Below are positions 4,204-11,611 of a DNA stretch of 14,138 nt, in pieces (positions within the stretch are counted from its first letter, which is position 1; each line of letters opens with the position of its first letter). Both the position numbers and the translations under genes were made by a program. The stretch comes from Candidatus Methylomirabilota bacterium. Lineage in GTDB: Bacteria > Methylomirabilota > Methylomirabilia > Methylomirabilales > CSP1-5. Location of the stretch: NCBI GenBank assembly GCA_023249165.1, contig JAHFDE010000044.1:1-14138 (forward strand), given 5' to 3'. Under the pieces are notes generated by a model. That model was not told where the DNA came from and made no database searches. It was given only the letters and a program-made list of their open reading frames with translations.

Positions 4204-7151
4204 CTATCTCTCCCCGTTAAGGGAACCCGAACCTCGATCACCGTTCCTTGTCCCGGCTGGGATTTCACGGATAGGTCACCGTGAATCAGCCTGACTCGCT
4301 CTTCCATACTGGCCAGGCCCAGACCTGGTTTGCCCCCGACCTGGGCTAGGTCGAAGCCGATACCTTCATCGTGGATCGAAAGACGGATTTCGCCGTCCAT
4401 GCTGGCCAACGATACTCGCGCCTCCTTCACCCGGGCGTGTTTCGCAATGTTCCTGAGACTCTCCTGCGTGACGCGATATAAACACAGGGCGAGATCTTTA
4501 GGAAGCGCTGCGGGAGCGTTTCGTGCCTCGAACGTGACGGAAATCCTCTCGCGCCCGGAATAGCTTGCGCATTCGGACTCGATCGCCTTGACCAAGCCGA
4601 GGTCATCGAGGACCGAGGGGTGGAGCTGTCGCGCGATCCCGTGGACATCCGCCGACAGCTTCACAATCTGCTCGCTCATTGTCTGGAGGCGCTCCCGGAC
4701 CGGAGACGACGAGGACCCCAGTTGCTTCTCGAGCTTGCCGGCCTCGATGGCCAGCACGGCCAACCGCTGGGTCAAGTCGTCGTGCAGCTCCCGCGCAATC
4801 CTCCGCCGCTCCTCTTCCTGCGCGCCGATCAGCCGCCCGGTCAGGTTGCGCAGCGCCTCTTCGGCCCGCTTGCGCTCCGCCGCTTCTAAAGTCAAGGAGA
4901 CCAAATCAGCGATGGAAGCGGCAAATTCTTGTTCTTCCGGTTTCCATTCTCTTATTGGGCCGGTATGCTCGTGACACACAATGCCGACAACCTTGCCATG
5001 CAGCCAAACGGGAACATCCATCATGGAAGTTATTTCAAAAGGTTTCAAATATCCTTCCGTGAATTCGTTGGTACGGGGGTCGCTCTGCGCATCATTTGCC
5101 GCAACGACGCGATTCTCTTCCAGGGCTTGAAAATATCTCGGGTATTGCCCGGCTTGCAGCCTGAGGCCCTTCTCGTGAGCATTCCGGCTCAATCTATAGA
5201 GATCTTGACAGGCAATCCCAGAACGATCTTCGTTGAACAACCAAATACTGACACGCTCAACCCCCAACATCTTGGCATCCTCCTCGGTTATCCTTTTCTG
5301 TGCCGCGAGCAAATCAGAATTATCCATTCTCGCCAATTTCAGCAGCACAGCTTGATGGCGAATGATCTGTTCTGTCCTTTTTCGCAGAGTCTCTTCCGCC
5401 CGCTTGCGCTCGGTGACGTCACGGATAGCGGCACACACCAGCACACCCTCCGGCGCTTCCAACGGGCTGAGCCTGATCTCAACGGGAACCTCGCTGCCAT
5501 CCTTGCGGCGGCCGTAGAGTTCAAGGCCGGATCCCCGTGGACGCACGCTGGAATCGCCGAAGTTGCCCCGGCGCTGTTGGGCCTGATCTGTGCTGAAGCC
5601 CTCCAAGGCTAGCATCTCCACGCCCTGTCCAACCAGCTCCTCACTGGTGTACCCGAAAAGCCTTTCCATCTGCTCGTTGACAAACGCCATGGTGCCGTCT
5701 GGCCGCACGAGCACTATGCCATCCGGCGCTGTTTCCAGGACCCGGCGAAAGCGCTCCTCGCCCCTCTGAAGGTCTTCCTCGGCCTGCTTGCGCCCGGTGA
5801 TGTCCATCATGAAACCCCGAAGCGTTTTGGGCGCACCGCTTATCGACTCCACACTGACGATGTCATGAAGCCAGACGATGCGTCCGTCCGCGGAAATCAT
5901 CCGGTATTCAAATTCGTAATCTTTCATGGAGCTGGAAGACTTCTTGCAGAACTCCACCGCCCATTCCCGATCGTCCGGATGAATATGGGCTACCCAGAAA
6001 TCCTTCTCACACCACTGCTCCGGCGGATAGCCGAGTATCTCAAGCGCCTGGGGCCCGACATACGTGAACTGCCATGTCTTGGCGTCTGCCTCCCACGGTA
6101 TCGCATTGGTCGTTTCCGCCAATTGGCGGAAACGTTCCCTGCTCTCCCGCAGCGCTCGCTCGGCCTCTTGGCGCACCGCGATCTGGTTCTCCAGGATTTC
6201 AACAGTCCGCGAGAGGGCGACCGTCCGTTCTTCAACGCGTCGCTCCAGCTCGTCGTGCGCCCGCCGCAATGCCTCCTTCCGCTCGGCGAGCCGGACCTGG
6301 TACAAGGTCACCATATAGGCCAGACCCGCAGCCAGGAGAGCGAGGAACGCGCCACCGACCCGAACCGGCCAGACGTGGGGCGAGACAGCCGCCCAGCCCC
6401 CCACAGGGACCGCCGCCAGCTGCCACGAGCCATTGGGTAAGTAGACATCTAAAACCACGGGGTGCGACTCAAAGAGAGCCGAGTTGCCGAAAAAGATCTC
6501 CCCTTGCGTGCCCAATCCATCTTTCCCGCGAAGCCCGTACTGCAGCCCTGCGGAGTCGTCGAAGAGCCCCGCCTCCTCGAGCAGGAAGTCTTTGTCAACG
6601 AGGATCGTAGCCAGCCCCCAGTAGCGCCCGCTCGCCGGCGGCCCCCCCGGCGGCGTCAGATAAATCGGGGTTCGGCTGACGAAGGCCACCCCGCCTTCCA
6701 CGAGGTCCACCGGACCCGCAACCACGGTATCTCTCGTGTCCAAGGCTCGCTGCACAGCCGCCCGCTGATTCGGCAGGTCCAGCAGGCGCAGCCCCCGGGC
6801 TTTCTCATTCCCGTCGACCGGATAGATGTGGGTCACCACAGTGTTCTTCGCCAGCTCGATGCTGCGGATGGCACTCTGGCCGGCCAGCAGCACTTTGGCG
6901 AGAGCTTGAAATTCTCGCTCCTCAATACCTGGATGCGTCGAGACATAACCAACAAGGCCGCGGGTAAGAAACAGTCGCGAATTCAACGACCCTTCCAGCC
7001 TCGCGCGGACAGTGCTCAGTCTCTGGATGACGCTTGTCCGATTGGCCTCGCGGAACCGCTCTTGCTCTAGCCGGTCAACAACCCACACTGCTGCAAGGAC
7101 CGCGGCGGCCGCCACAAGTGCCATCACGTACGGCAATGATCGCGATTTCAT
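4200..7151 (-). CDS. Hybrid-sensor histidine kinase: CHASE-PAS-PAS-GAF-HisKA_3-HATPase
   Basis: 983 residues. TM1 is at about 8-26, an extracytoplasmic CHASE domain at about 40-255, and TM2 at about 266-285. A coiled coil (286-335) leads to PAS 1 with its PAC tail (about 336-456, HPDD at 391-394 and DITGRKQAEE), PAS 2 (about 462-585, DVTERKRAEE) and GAF (about 605-760). HisKA_3 has the phosphoacceptor His790 in RRRIARELHDDLTQRL; Asp791 and Gln795 fit the DxxxQ phosphatase motif of NarX/DesK kinases. The ATPase domain shows Asn901 (N box), DEGIGF at 928-933 and GLGLASMEER at about 943-952. It is a membrane sensor binding an unknown periplasmic ligand, with cytosolic PAS and GAF inputs. No receiver is fused to it despite the multi-domain layout. 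It overlaps the NarL-type regulator by 4 nt. Candidate promoter at 7197-7225. Confidence 0.95.
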   Translation of the reverse strand: MKSRSLPYVMALVAAAAVLAAVWVVDRLEQERFREANRTSVIQRLSTVRARLEGSLNSRLFLTRGLVGYVSTHPGIEEREFQALAKVLLAGQSAIRSIELAKNTVVTHIYPVDGNEKARGLRLLDLPNQRAAVQRALDTRDTVVAGPVDLVEGGVAFVSRTPIYLTPPGGPPASGRYWGLATILVDKDFLLEEAGLFDDSAGLQYGLRGKDGLGTQGEIFFGNSALFESHPVVLDVYLPNGSWQLAAVPVGGWAAVSPHVWPVRVGGAFLALLAAGLAYMVTLYQVRLAERKEALRRAHDELERRVEERTVALSRTVEILENQIAVRQEAERALRESRERFRQLAETTNAIPWEADAKTWQFTYVGPQALEILGYPPEQWCEKDFWVAHIHPDDREWAVEFCKKSSSSMKDYEFEYRMISADGRIVWLHDIVSVESISGAPKTLRGFMMDITGRKQAEEDLQRGEERFRRVLETAPDGIVLVRPDGTMAFVNEQMERLFGYTSEELVGQGVEMLALEGFSTDQAQQRRGNFGDSSVRPRGSGLELYGRRKDGSEVPVEIRLSPLEAPEGVLVCAAIRDVTERKRAEETLRKRTEQIIRHQAVLLKLARMDNSDLLAAQKRITEEDAKMLGVERVSIWLFNEDRSGIACQDLYRLSRNAHEKGLRLQAGQYPRYFQALEENRVVAANDAQSDPRTNEFTEGYLKPFEITSMMDVPVWLHGKVVGIVCHEHTGPIREWKPEEQEFAASIADLVSLTLEAAERKRAEEALRNLTGRLIGAQEEERRRIARELHDDLTQRLAVLAIEAGKLEKQLGSSSSPVRERLQTMSEQIVKLSADVHGIARQLHPSVLDDLGLVKAIESECASYSGRERISVTFEARNAPAALPKDLALCLYRVTQESLRNIAKHARVKEARVSLASMDGEIRLSIHDEGIGFDLAQVGGKPGLGLASMEERVRLIHGDLSVKSQPGQGTVIEVRVPLTGRDR

Positions 7152-7196
7152 GGCCCTCTCTCACATGCCTACTCCAGGCTCTGCGACGGGCTTTCA

Positions 7197-7225
7197 TATA
7201 TTTCCGATACATCGAGGGCTGTCAA
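7197..7225 (-). promoter_or_regulatory. Candidate sigma-70 promoter of the kinase-regulator operon
   Basis: Minus strand TTGACA (7225-7220), 17-bp spacer, AATATA (7202-7197), about 45 nt upstream of the kinase ATG at 7151. The -35 is perfect and the -10 is AT-rich. The spacer contains a small palindrome CGAT-GT-ATCG that could be an operator. Confidence 0.6.
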
Positions 7226-7283
7226 GGGCTTTTCCTCAGCTCCCGGCAAGGCGCAAGATCGAAAGAAGCCCCTGGGTCGCGCG

Positions 7284-7910
7284 CTATGTGTCCTCGGGAT
7301 TGAGAAACGTGAAGGTCGCGGCAGCCAAGGCGCCTCCCAAGAAATTGGCCAGCAGGAAGATCCAAATACTGCCAAGACTCGACAACCCCATGACGGTGAT
7401 GCCTACGGCGACGGCTGGATTGAACGCGCCGCCGGAAATAGCCCCCGCCGAATAGGCGCCAGCTGTCACGGTGAATCCGATCGCCAGACCGTAAAATGAG
7501 TTCCCAACCGTATTCCTCGAGGTGGCGGCGTTGAGGACGACATAACACAAGGCAAACGTATAGAGAAACTCCACCAGGAGAGCAGGGATCGAATCCGGTC
7601 GAGCCGGTGGGACAGCACTGTGGCCCTTCACGAAGAGGACCATGACCGAGGCCAAGAGCCCTCCGATGATTTGCGCGCCCATGTAGGGAGTCACATCTCT
7701 TGCCGGGCATCTGCCGCGCAACCAGACCGCCAGCGTAACCGCAGGGTTATAGTGTGCCCCCGAGATGTGTCCACCGGCGTAGACCATGACCATGAGCGCA
7801 GAACCGATAGCCAGGGGTGCCATGGCACCGGCGCCCGGCTCGAGCACGGCAAAGCCGATGGTCAGCACCAGGAAGAATGTTCCGATGAACTCTACAAGGT
7901 ATCTGTTCAT
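7284..7910 (-). CDS. Aquaporin-like MIP channel with atypical selectivity filter
   Basis: 208 residues, mostly hydrophobic, consistent with six membrane helices and two half-helices. NPA motifs are HYNPAVTLAVWLRG (Asn55-Pro-Ala57) and GGAFNPAVAVG (Asn164-Pro-Ala166), so it is an inner-membrane MIP-family channel. By alignment of the fixed 18-residue stretch before the second NPA with E. coli AqpZ, the aromatic/arginine filter is unusual: Val167 replaces the Arg after NPA, and Ala152 replaces the AqpZ His. It therefore may not be a strict water channel; small neutral solutes or gases are possible. The ATG at 7910 has AGAGGCGGA upstream. It is separated from pal by the hairpin at 7993-8022 and is probably its own unit. 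Confidence 0.93.
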   Translation of the reverse strand: MNRYLVEFIGTFFLVLTIGFAVLEPGAGAMAPLAIGSALMVMVYAGGHISGAHYNPAVTLAVWLRGRCPARDVTPYMGAQIIGGLLASVMVLFVKGHSAVPPARPDSIPALLVEFLYTFALCYVVLNAATSRNTVGNSFYGLAIGFTVTAGAYSAGAISGGAFNPAVAVGITVMGLSSLGSIWIFLLANFLGGALAAATFTFLNPEDT

Positions 7911-7992
7911 GTTGTCCGCCTCTTTGATGGCGGCACACGCCGCATCTCATTCCTGGCCACATCAGACTCTTGGCGGTTCAGCCGCGAAGACG

Positions 7993-8022
7993 AAGGGGGC
8001 AGCAGAAGATGGCTGCCCCCTT
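7993..8022 (-). terminator. Terminator hairpin after pal
   Basis: Perfect 11-bp stem AAGGGGGCAGC / GCTGCCCCCTT (7993-8003 and 8012-8022) with an 8-nt loop, 35 nt past the pal stop. The following minus-strand bases are only modestly T-rich (CGTCTTCG), so it is a strong stem with a weak U-tract. Confidence 0.65.
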
Positions 8023-8056
8023 CCCATTCGGTCAGACGAGTCAGACTCGGCCCCGG

Positions 8057-8620
8057 TCACTTCACCACAACAAAGTGTCCCCGCCGGTTCCACTTCCAGG
8101 CGGACTCATCGTGCCCCTGGACGAAGGGCCGCTCCTTGCCGTAGCTGATGGTGGAGATCCGCTTGGCGTCGATGCCTCCGGCCACCAGGTAGTCGCGGAC
8201 CACCTTGGCCCGGCGCTCCCCTAGCGCCAGATTGTACTCGGTGGTCCCGCGCTCATCGCAGTGCCCCTCGACATTTATCCGGACCGCCGAATTGGCCTTG
8301 AGCCACTGGATGTCGGCATTCAGGGCCTGTTTGCCATCGTCCCGAATGATAGCCTTGTCGAAGTCGAAAAAGACATCCTGCAGGGGTTCCTTGGCTGGCA
8401 CCGGGGGGGGTGCTGGCGTCGGTGCCGGCTCGCGACTCGCCTCAGGCACCGGGGCCGGAGCTTCCGCGCGCGGCGCCCCAGTCGCTACCTCGGGCTTCTT
8501 GGGGCACCCAGCCAGGAGCAGGGCCACGCCCAGGAGCAGGACCGAACCCAACACCGCTCTCTGCCAGGCCACCGAAGAAGCCCCCTTTGTCCCTTGCAGT
8601 TCCCTCGTCTTTGCCGTCAT
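8057..8620 (-). CDS. pal: Peptidoglycan-associated lipoprotein Pal
   Basis: 187 residues. An N-terminal basic stretch, a hydrophobic segment and lipobox LLAGC place the lipidated Cys at residue 39. A Pro/Ala-rich spacer (about 45-77) precedes the OmpA-like domain (about 82-187), which has VFFDFDKAIIRDD, the peptidoglycan-binding signature GHCDERGTTEYNLALGERRA, and ISYGKERP. Pal anchors the outer membrane to peptidoglycan and works with TolB and the TolQRA complex in outer-membrane constriction; no tol gene is in the window. The ATG at 8620 follows AAGGAGG with good spacing. It starts 45 nt after the small lipoprotein copy 2, so they are likely co-transcribed. The pre-signal N-terminus of about 20 residues is long but has the best start signals. 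Confidence 0.95.
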   Translation of the reverse strand: MTAKTRELQGTKGASSVAWQRAVLGSVLLLGVALLLAGCPKKPEVATGAPRAEAPAPVPEASREPAPTPAPPPVPAKEPLQDVFFDFDKAIIRDDGKQALNADIQWLKANSAVRINVEGHCDERGTTEYNLALGERRAKVVRDYLVAGGIDAKRISTISYGKERPFVQGHDESAWKWNRRGHFVVVK

Positions 8621-8665
8621 GCGATCCTCCTTGTGTCGCCTGCTCGCGTGTTCAGGGGCGTCCCG

Positions 8666-8911
8666 TTACTCCAGCTCATCGACCGTGAAGCGGACCGGGG
8701 TCCCCCACCACTCCTGGGCTTTGGCCAGTTGCAGCTCTTCTTTGGTCAACCTCGGTTTTTCTCCGCCGCGGGTGGAAAACTGCAGATGGCTCCACGACGC
8801 GAAGTGGGGGCCGCCCGGCGGAATCCCGTACTGTTCGGCCTGTTTCGCACAGGCGCCGAGGCCTGCAACCACGACCAGTCCCACGACCACCAAGCCGATC
8901 TTCTTCAGCAT
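8666..8911 (-). CDS. Small lipoprotein, copy 2 (upstream of pal)
   Basis: 81 residues: MLKK, hydrophobic segment, lipobox LGAC with Cys21, then CAKQAEQYGIPPGGPHFASW, a middle TRGGEKPRLTKEE, and the C-terminus WWGTPVRFTVDELE. The ATG at 8911 has a GGAGGAGGG site and the shared GATC-ATG context; a GTG two codons upstream is less likely. It is predicted to be an envelope lipoprotein. I know no function for the family, but two complete copies and one partial copy in 14 kb imply it matters to this organism. Being 45 nt upstream of pal suggests a cell-envelope role. The mature part shares a 120-bp exact repeat with the left-edge copy. Confidence 0.9.
   Translation of the reverse strand: MLKKIGLVVVGLVVVAGLGACAKQAEQYGIPPGGPHFASWSHLQFSTRGGEKPRLTKEELQLAKAQEWWGTPVRFTVDELE
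8747..8866. repeat. 120-bp exact direct repeat (right copy)
   Basis: Identical to positions 1-120. It includes the lipobox and half of the mature lipoprotein. Flanking signal-peptide and leader DNA is clearly diverged from the left copy. Confidence 0.9.
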
Positions 8912-9026
8912 GATCACCCTCCTCCTTCTCCTTCTCCTTGTGTCCTGTCGTCCCCGTGCGTTTGCTCGCCCTCAAGACCCGCACCGCGCTCACCACGCGA
9001 CCAATGGTCTCTGCTCACCCCCCTAC

Positions 9027-9146
9027 TCACGACTCACGCTTCGGTTCGTACTCCTGTTGGGGAATGCCGCCGCTGTCAAGGGCCTTCTTTACATCAGTCA
9101 GTGAGGCGCGTCGGCGTCTCCGCTCGCGCGGGACTGATTGAGTCAC
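9027..9146 (-). pseudogene. SHOCT-like short ORF or fragment, 39 codons
   Basis: From a GTG at 9146 the frame reads through an arginine-rich stretch (RERRRRRA) into LTDVKKALDSGGIPQQEYEP and stops at 9027-9029. The last part resembles the SHOCT motif and aligns with the frameshifted remnant at 270-418. No ribosome-binding site precedes the GTG, so I treat it as a probable fragment, though a small leader peptide translated from the promoter at 9185-9213 is possible. It sits about 115 nt upstream of the small lipoprotein, as its counterpart does. The rest of the 374-nt gap between the lipoprotein and the AI-2E gene holds only the promoter and a purine-rich leader. Confidence 0.45.
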
Positions 9147-9184
9147 TAAACCAATGTGGTGGCGCCAAGGTCTAGAAAGCTGGA

Positions 9185-9213
9185 TTAGTATCAAACTTGC
9201 CTTAGGGTGTCAA
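9185..9213 (-). promoter_or_regulatory. Strong sigma-70 promoter of the lipoprotein-pal unit
   Basis: Minus strand TTGACA (9213-9208), 17-bp spacer, TACTAA(T) (9190-9185). The -35 is perfect, the spacing optimal and the -10 good. Predicted start near 9178 gives a leader of about 265 nt that contains the SHOCT-like ORF. Confidence 0.65.
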
Positions 9214-9285
9214 CTTCTCTTTATGGTCGGACACGCGCCCCGCGATCACCCGGCGCACGCGTAGAATCTGGTCCTGGGTCGGGCG

Positions 9286-10362
9286 CTATGGCGATTCCGT
9301 TCTCGCGCGCGCCTCCTCGGCGAAGCGGAGCAGGGCCAGGACGAGCGCGACAAGGACCGGCCCCAGAATCATGCCGATGGCCCCAAACGCGGCGATTCCA
9401 CCGAGAAGGCCCAGGAAGACCGGGAGTGTCGAGATCTGGGCGCGGCCGGAGATGAGCAGGGGCCGGACGAAGTTGTCGGCGCCGGAGACGACGGCCACGC
9501 CCCAGACCGCCACGAAGATCGCGGCCGCCCAGCGCCCCTGCATCGCCAGGACCAGGGCGGCGGGCGCCCAGACAAGGGCCGTGCCAACGAGCGGCAGCAG
9601 TGATGCGCCCGCCGCCAGGACGCCGAACACGACGGGCGACGGGAGGCCGACGATGACGAAGGCGAAGCCGACAAGGGCTCCCTGCACGATCGATGTCACC
9701 AGCAGACCGACCACCACCGCCCGTGTCACCGCCGCCAGATGCTCGACGAGGCGCGCCTTGCGCTCTGCCTCTAGCGGGATCAAAAGCAACCACCTTTGGG
9801 CTATCTCCTCGCCGTCGCGCAGGAAGAAGAAGAGAAGGAAGAGGGTCAGGACCAGGTCGACGAACCCCCGCAGGGCTCCGGCAAAGAAGGAGCCGCTTGT
9901 CGAAACGAGGATCTGCAGGAGCCCCTTGCCCGCCTCGACGATCCACGCCTGGATCTGCTCCGCCGTGACTGGCACCAGCCTCACGATCCCCTGGATGGCG
10001 CGGTCGAGGATCGGGACCCGCAGCAGATCGCTTGCCTGAGCGATATGGTAGCGGCCGGCGGCCTCCTGCAGAAGGCCGACCAGCTCCGAGGCCTGCCCCG
10101 TGAAGACCGCTGCGAGAAGCGAGGCCGGGATGACGAGGAGGAGGGTGACAACAAACGTGAGGAGGATCGCCGCGACCCCCCGATACCCCCGGAGCATCCG
10201 GCGTAGCACCTGGTTCGCCGGAAAAAGGAGGAAGGCGAGGAGAAGGGCCCAAAGCATGGATCCGATGAACGGTTCGAGGATCTTGAAGAGCGCGAACCCC
10301 AGCAGGCCAGCCGCGGCGAGACCGAATACCCGGCGATAGAAATGGCTTTCGTTCTGATTCAT
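9286..10362 (-). CDS. AI-2E family transporter (YdiK/TqsA-like membrane protein)
   Basis: 358 residues. Two N-terminal hydrophobic hairpins (about 12-50 and 62-90) are followed by an amphipathic soluble stretch (about 95-150), then about four further helices. The order is typical of the AI-2E transporter family: FVDLVLTLFLLFFFLRDGEE near 167-186, then GALVGFAFVIVGLPSPVVFG and LLPLVGTALVWAPAALVL, then ISTLPVFLGLLGGIAAFGAIGMILGP near the C-terminus. Inner-membrane export or ion-coupled transport is expected; few members are tested and substrates vary (autoinducer-2, Na+/H+), so the substrate is open. The ATG at 10362 has a weak ribosome-binding site. A long overlapping frame on the same strand is a shadow of this gene. 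Confidence 0.9.
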   Translation of the reverse strand: MNQNESHFYRRVFGLAAAGLLGFALFKILEPFIGSMLWALLLAFLLFPANQVLRRMLRGYRGVAAILLTFVVTLLLVIPASLLAAVFTGQASELVGLLQEAAGRYHIAQASDLLRVPILDRAIQGIVRLVPVTAEQIQAWIVEAGKGLLQILVSTSGSFFAGALRGFVDLVLTLFLLFFFLRDGEEIAQRWLLLIPLEAERKARLVEHLAAVTRAVVVGLLVTSIVQGALVGFAFVIVGLPSPVVFGVLAAGASLLPLVGTALVWAPAALVLAMQGRWAAAIFVAVWGVAVVSGADNFVRPLLISGRAQISTLPVFLGLLGGIAAFGAIGMILGPVLVALVLALLRFAEEARARTESP

Positions 10363-10484
10363 TGCGTCATGGACCCGATGAGTGACCCGACGGCCGGATG
10401 TTCCAAGGCATCAACTCTCTTCGGATGCTCGTATGTGAGCCGTCCTCTGCGCTCGGGCGGGGCCAGGGCGGCAATCGAAGCGTG

Positions 10485-10513
10485 ATGCTATCGGACGGCA
10501 GAAGGGGTGTCAA
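10485..10513 (-). promoter_or_regulatory. Candidate promoter of the AI-2E gene
   Basis: Minus strand TTGACA (10513-10508), 17-bp spacer, TAGCAT (10490-10485), about 120 nt upstream of the ATG at 10362. The -35 continues as TTGACACCC, as in the promoter at 9213. The -10 is a weak match. Confidence 0.45.
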
Positions 10514-10564
10514 GCTGCGCTTCAAACCCTAGAGGACTGAAGGATTAGTATTGGGCGAGAAATA

Positions 10565-10579
10565 TTGGAACGGCACTAG
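10565..10579. repeat. Solo end of the CTAG-bounded repeat
   Basis: TTGGAACGGCACTAG, identical to 15 nt of the terminal inverted repeats of the element at 11405-11611. Its CTA (10576-10578) is the stop codon of the PilZ gene read on the minus strand. No partner end is visible within the adjacent gap. Confidence 0.75.
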
Positions 10580-11304
10580 CGCGGCAGCCGGCCAGCGGTG
10601 GTCCTCGCCAACAGGGCCAGGAGGTAGACACTCCTGTCCGGCGACGCCTCATGCGGATCGAGGAGCTGCCGCAGGAGGGCACCGGCGACGAAGAGCCCCC
10701 CTTCCCTGTCATCCGAAAGGAATCGAAGCCCGTGGAGTACGCCGTGCCCGTCAGAGGTGGCCCGGGTCCACACCACCTCGGCCCGCACCTCGACCGGGGG
10801 GAGGCTGCGCCACGGGGGGACCGAGACGGCCAGGTGAGTCCGGGGGGCGAGTTCTTGCGCGAGGCTTACCATGAGACCGTCATCGCTCAGATTCTGCATC
10901 TGGCCCGGCACTCGGCTGTCCGGAGAGAGCAAGCACGTGACCTCGAGGGCCACCGGGATGCGGACGGAAACCCGAGGCCTTGGACCCGCCTGGTAGGCGA
11001 GTAGCCGCTCCCAGGCGAGGTGATCGTGGCCGGTCAACCCGGTGAACCGCACGCCGAGACGGCACGGGATATCCTCGACCATCCAGACCACTACGACCTC
11101 GGCGCGTGCGACGCAGTCGCCCGTAAATAGGAGGAGGCTCGCCGGGGTGCCGGGGGGGAGCGGCTCAGGGACACCGAGCAGCAGACCGCCCTGGCTCACA
11201 TTTAGGGTGACACCCCGCCCGGGGCCGGGGACCGCCGGGCTGTCGAAGAGGAGCGGTAACCGGGCCGGGAACCTCGGATGCTGACGGGCGGAGGGATGGG
11301 TCAT
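10576..11304 (-). CDS. Tandem PilZ-domain protein, cyclic-di-GMP responsive
   Basis: 242 residues from the ATG at 11304. PilZ 1 (about residues 7-105) has the RxxxR motif in HPRFPARLPL and NVSQGG for the DxSxxG-type motif. PilZ 2 (about 108-205) has RPRVSVRIPV and NLSDDG. Both signature motifs are intact in each half, so both halves may bind cyclic di-GMP. No output domain is attached, so it probably acts by contacting partners such as flagellar, pilus or regulator proteins. The start is uncertain: a TTG at 11334 gives ten more residues, but neither has a clear ribosome-binding site, and ATG is preferred. The stop codon lies in a repeat end (10565-10579), so the original C-terminus may have been altered. 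Confidence 0.85.
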   Translation of the reverse strand: MTHPSARQHPRFPARLPLLFDSPAVPGPGRGVTLNVSQGGLLLGVPEPLPPGTPASLLLFTGDCVARAEVVVVWMVEDIPCRLGVRFTGLTGHDHLAWERLLAYQAGPRPRVSVRIPVALEVTCLLSPDSRVPGQMQNLSDDGLMVSLAQELAPRTHLAVSVPPWRSLPPVEVRAEVVWTRATSDGHGVLHGLRFLSDDREGGLFVAGALLRQLLDPHEASPDRSVYLLALLARTTAGRLPR

Positions 11305-11404
11305 GTCTGCACAAAATTGCAAGCGCCAGGCCAACTCTCATTGGTCGGGCAGATTGGAGGTGACGGCAGCCGGGCCTGAGGCGTGTTCGTTCAGAGGCAA
11401 GATT

Positions 11405-11611
11405 CTAGTGCCGTTCCAACTCATCGTGCCTCCTGCTTCTCTCGGCTGCTCCGCCGCACGCAGGTATAGCGCGTGAGGGACTGCCTCCCCTTGACGAAAA
11501 TAGTTGGAACGGTAGCAGGCGTGCTGCTTCCTTGGCCCGTTCCTTGGTCGGAACGGGCCTTGCCCGCGGTCGGGGGAATAACGGGGAATACATAAGTTGG
11601 AACGGCACTAG
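11405..11611. mobile_element. 207-bp MITE-like element with 17-bp terminal inverted repeats
   Basis: Left end CTAGTGCCGTTCCAACT (11405-11421) and right end AGTTGGAACGGCACTAG (11595-11611) are perfect reverse complements separated by 173 bp. A third, degenerate end AGTTGGAACGGTAG lies inside at 11502-11515, and a 10-bp stem at 11534-11559. No coding sequence is supported within it. The outer CTAG on both sides could be a duplicated 4-bp target or part of the repeat; some IS5-group elements duplicate YTAR-type tetranucleotides, so a non-autonomous relative is a reasonable inference. The right CTAG contains the stop of the regulator at 11608. It fills most of the 303-nt gap between the PilZ and regulator genes. 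Confidence 0.65.
11534..11559. other. Perfect 10-bp hairpin inside the miniature element
   Basis: GGCCCGTTCC (11534-11543), loop TTGGTC, GGAACGGGCC (11550-11559). No T-run on either side, so an intrinsic terminator is not clear. The arms contain CGTTCC/GGAACG, the core of the repeat ends. It could weakly terminate transcription from the regulator gene. Confidence 0.6.

Noticed and set aside
3112..4284. 390-codon plus-strand frame opposite the regulator
   Set aside because: It is the antisense shadow of a clear NarL-type regulator and of the zinc-ribbon region; no domain or ribosome-binding site.
9221..10252. 343-codon minus-strand frame overlapping the AI-2E gene
   Set aside because: Pro/Arg/Gly-rich shadow typical of G+C-rich DNA; the overlapping frame is a recognisable membrane protein.
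10565..11611. TTGGAACGGCACTAGC copies as sigma-54 promoters
   Set aside because: GG-N10-GC spacing fits two of the copies, but the -12 lacks TTGC, two copies break the GC, and the orientation points into the antisense of genes. The inverted-repeat element explains them better.
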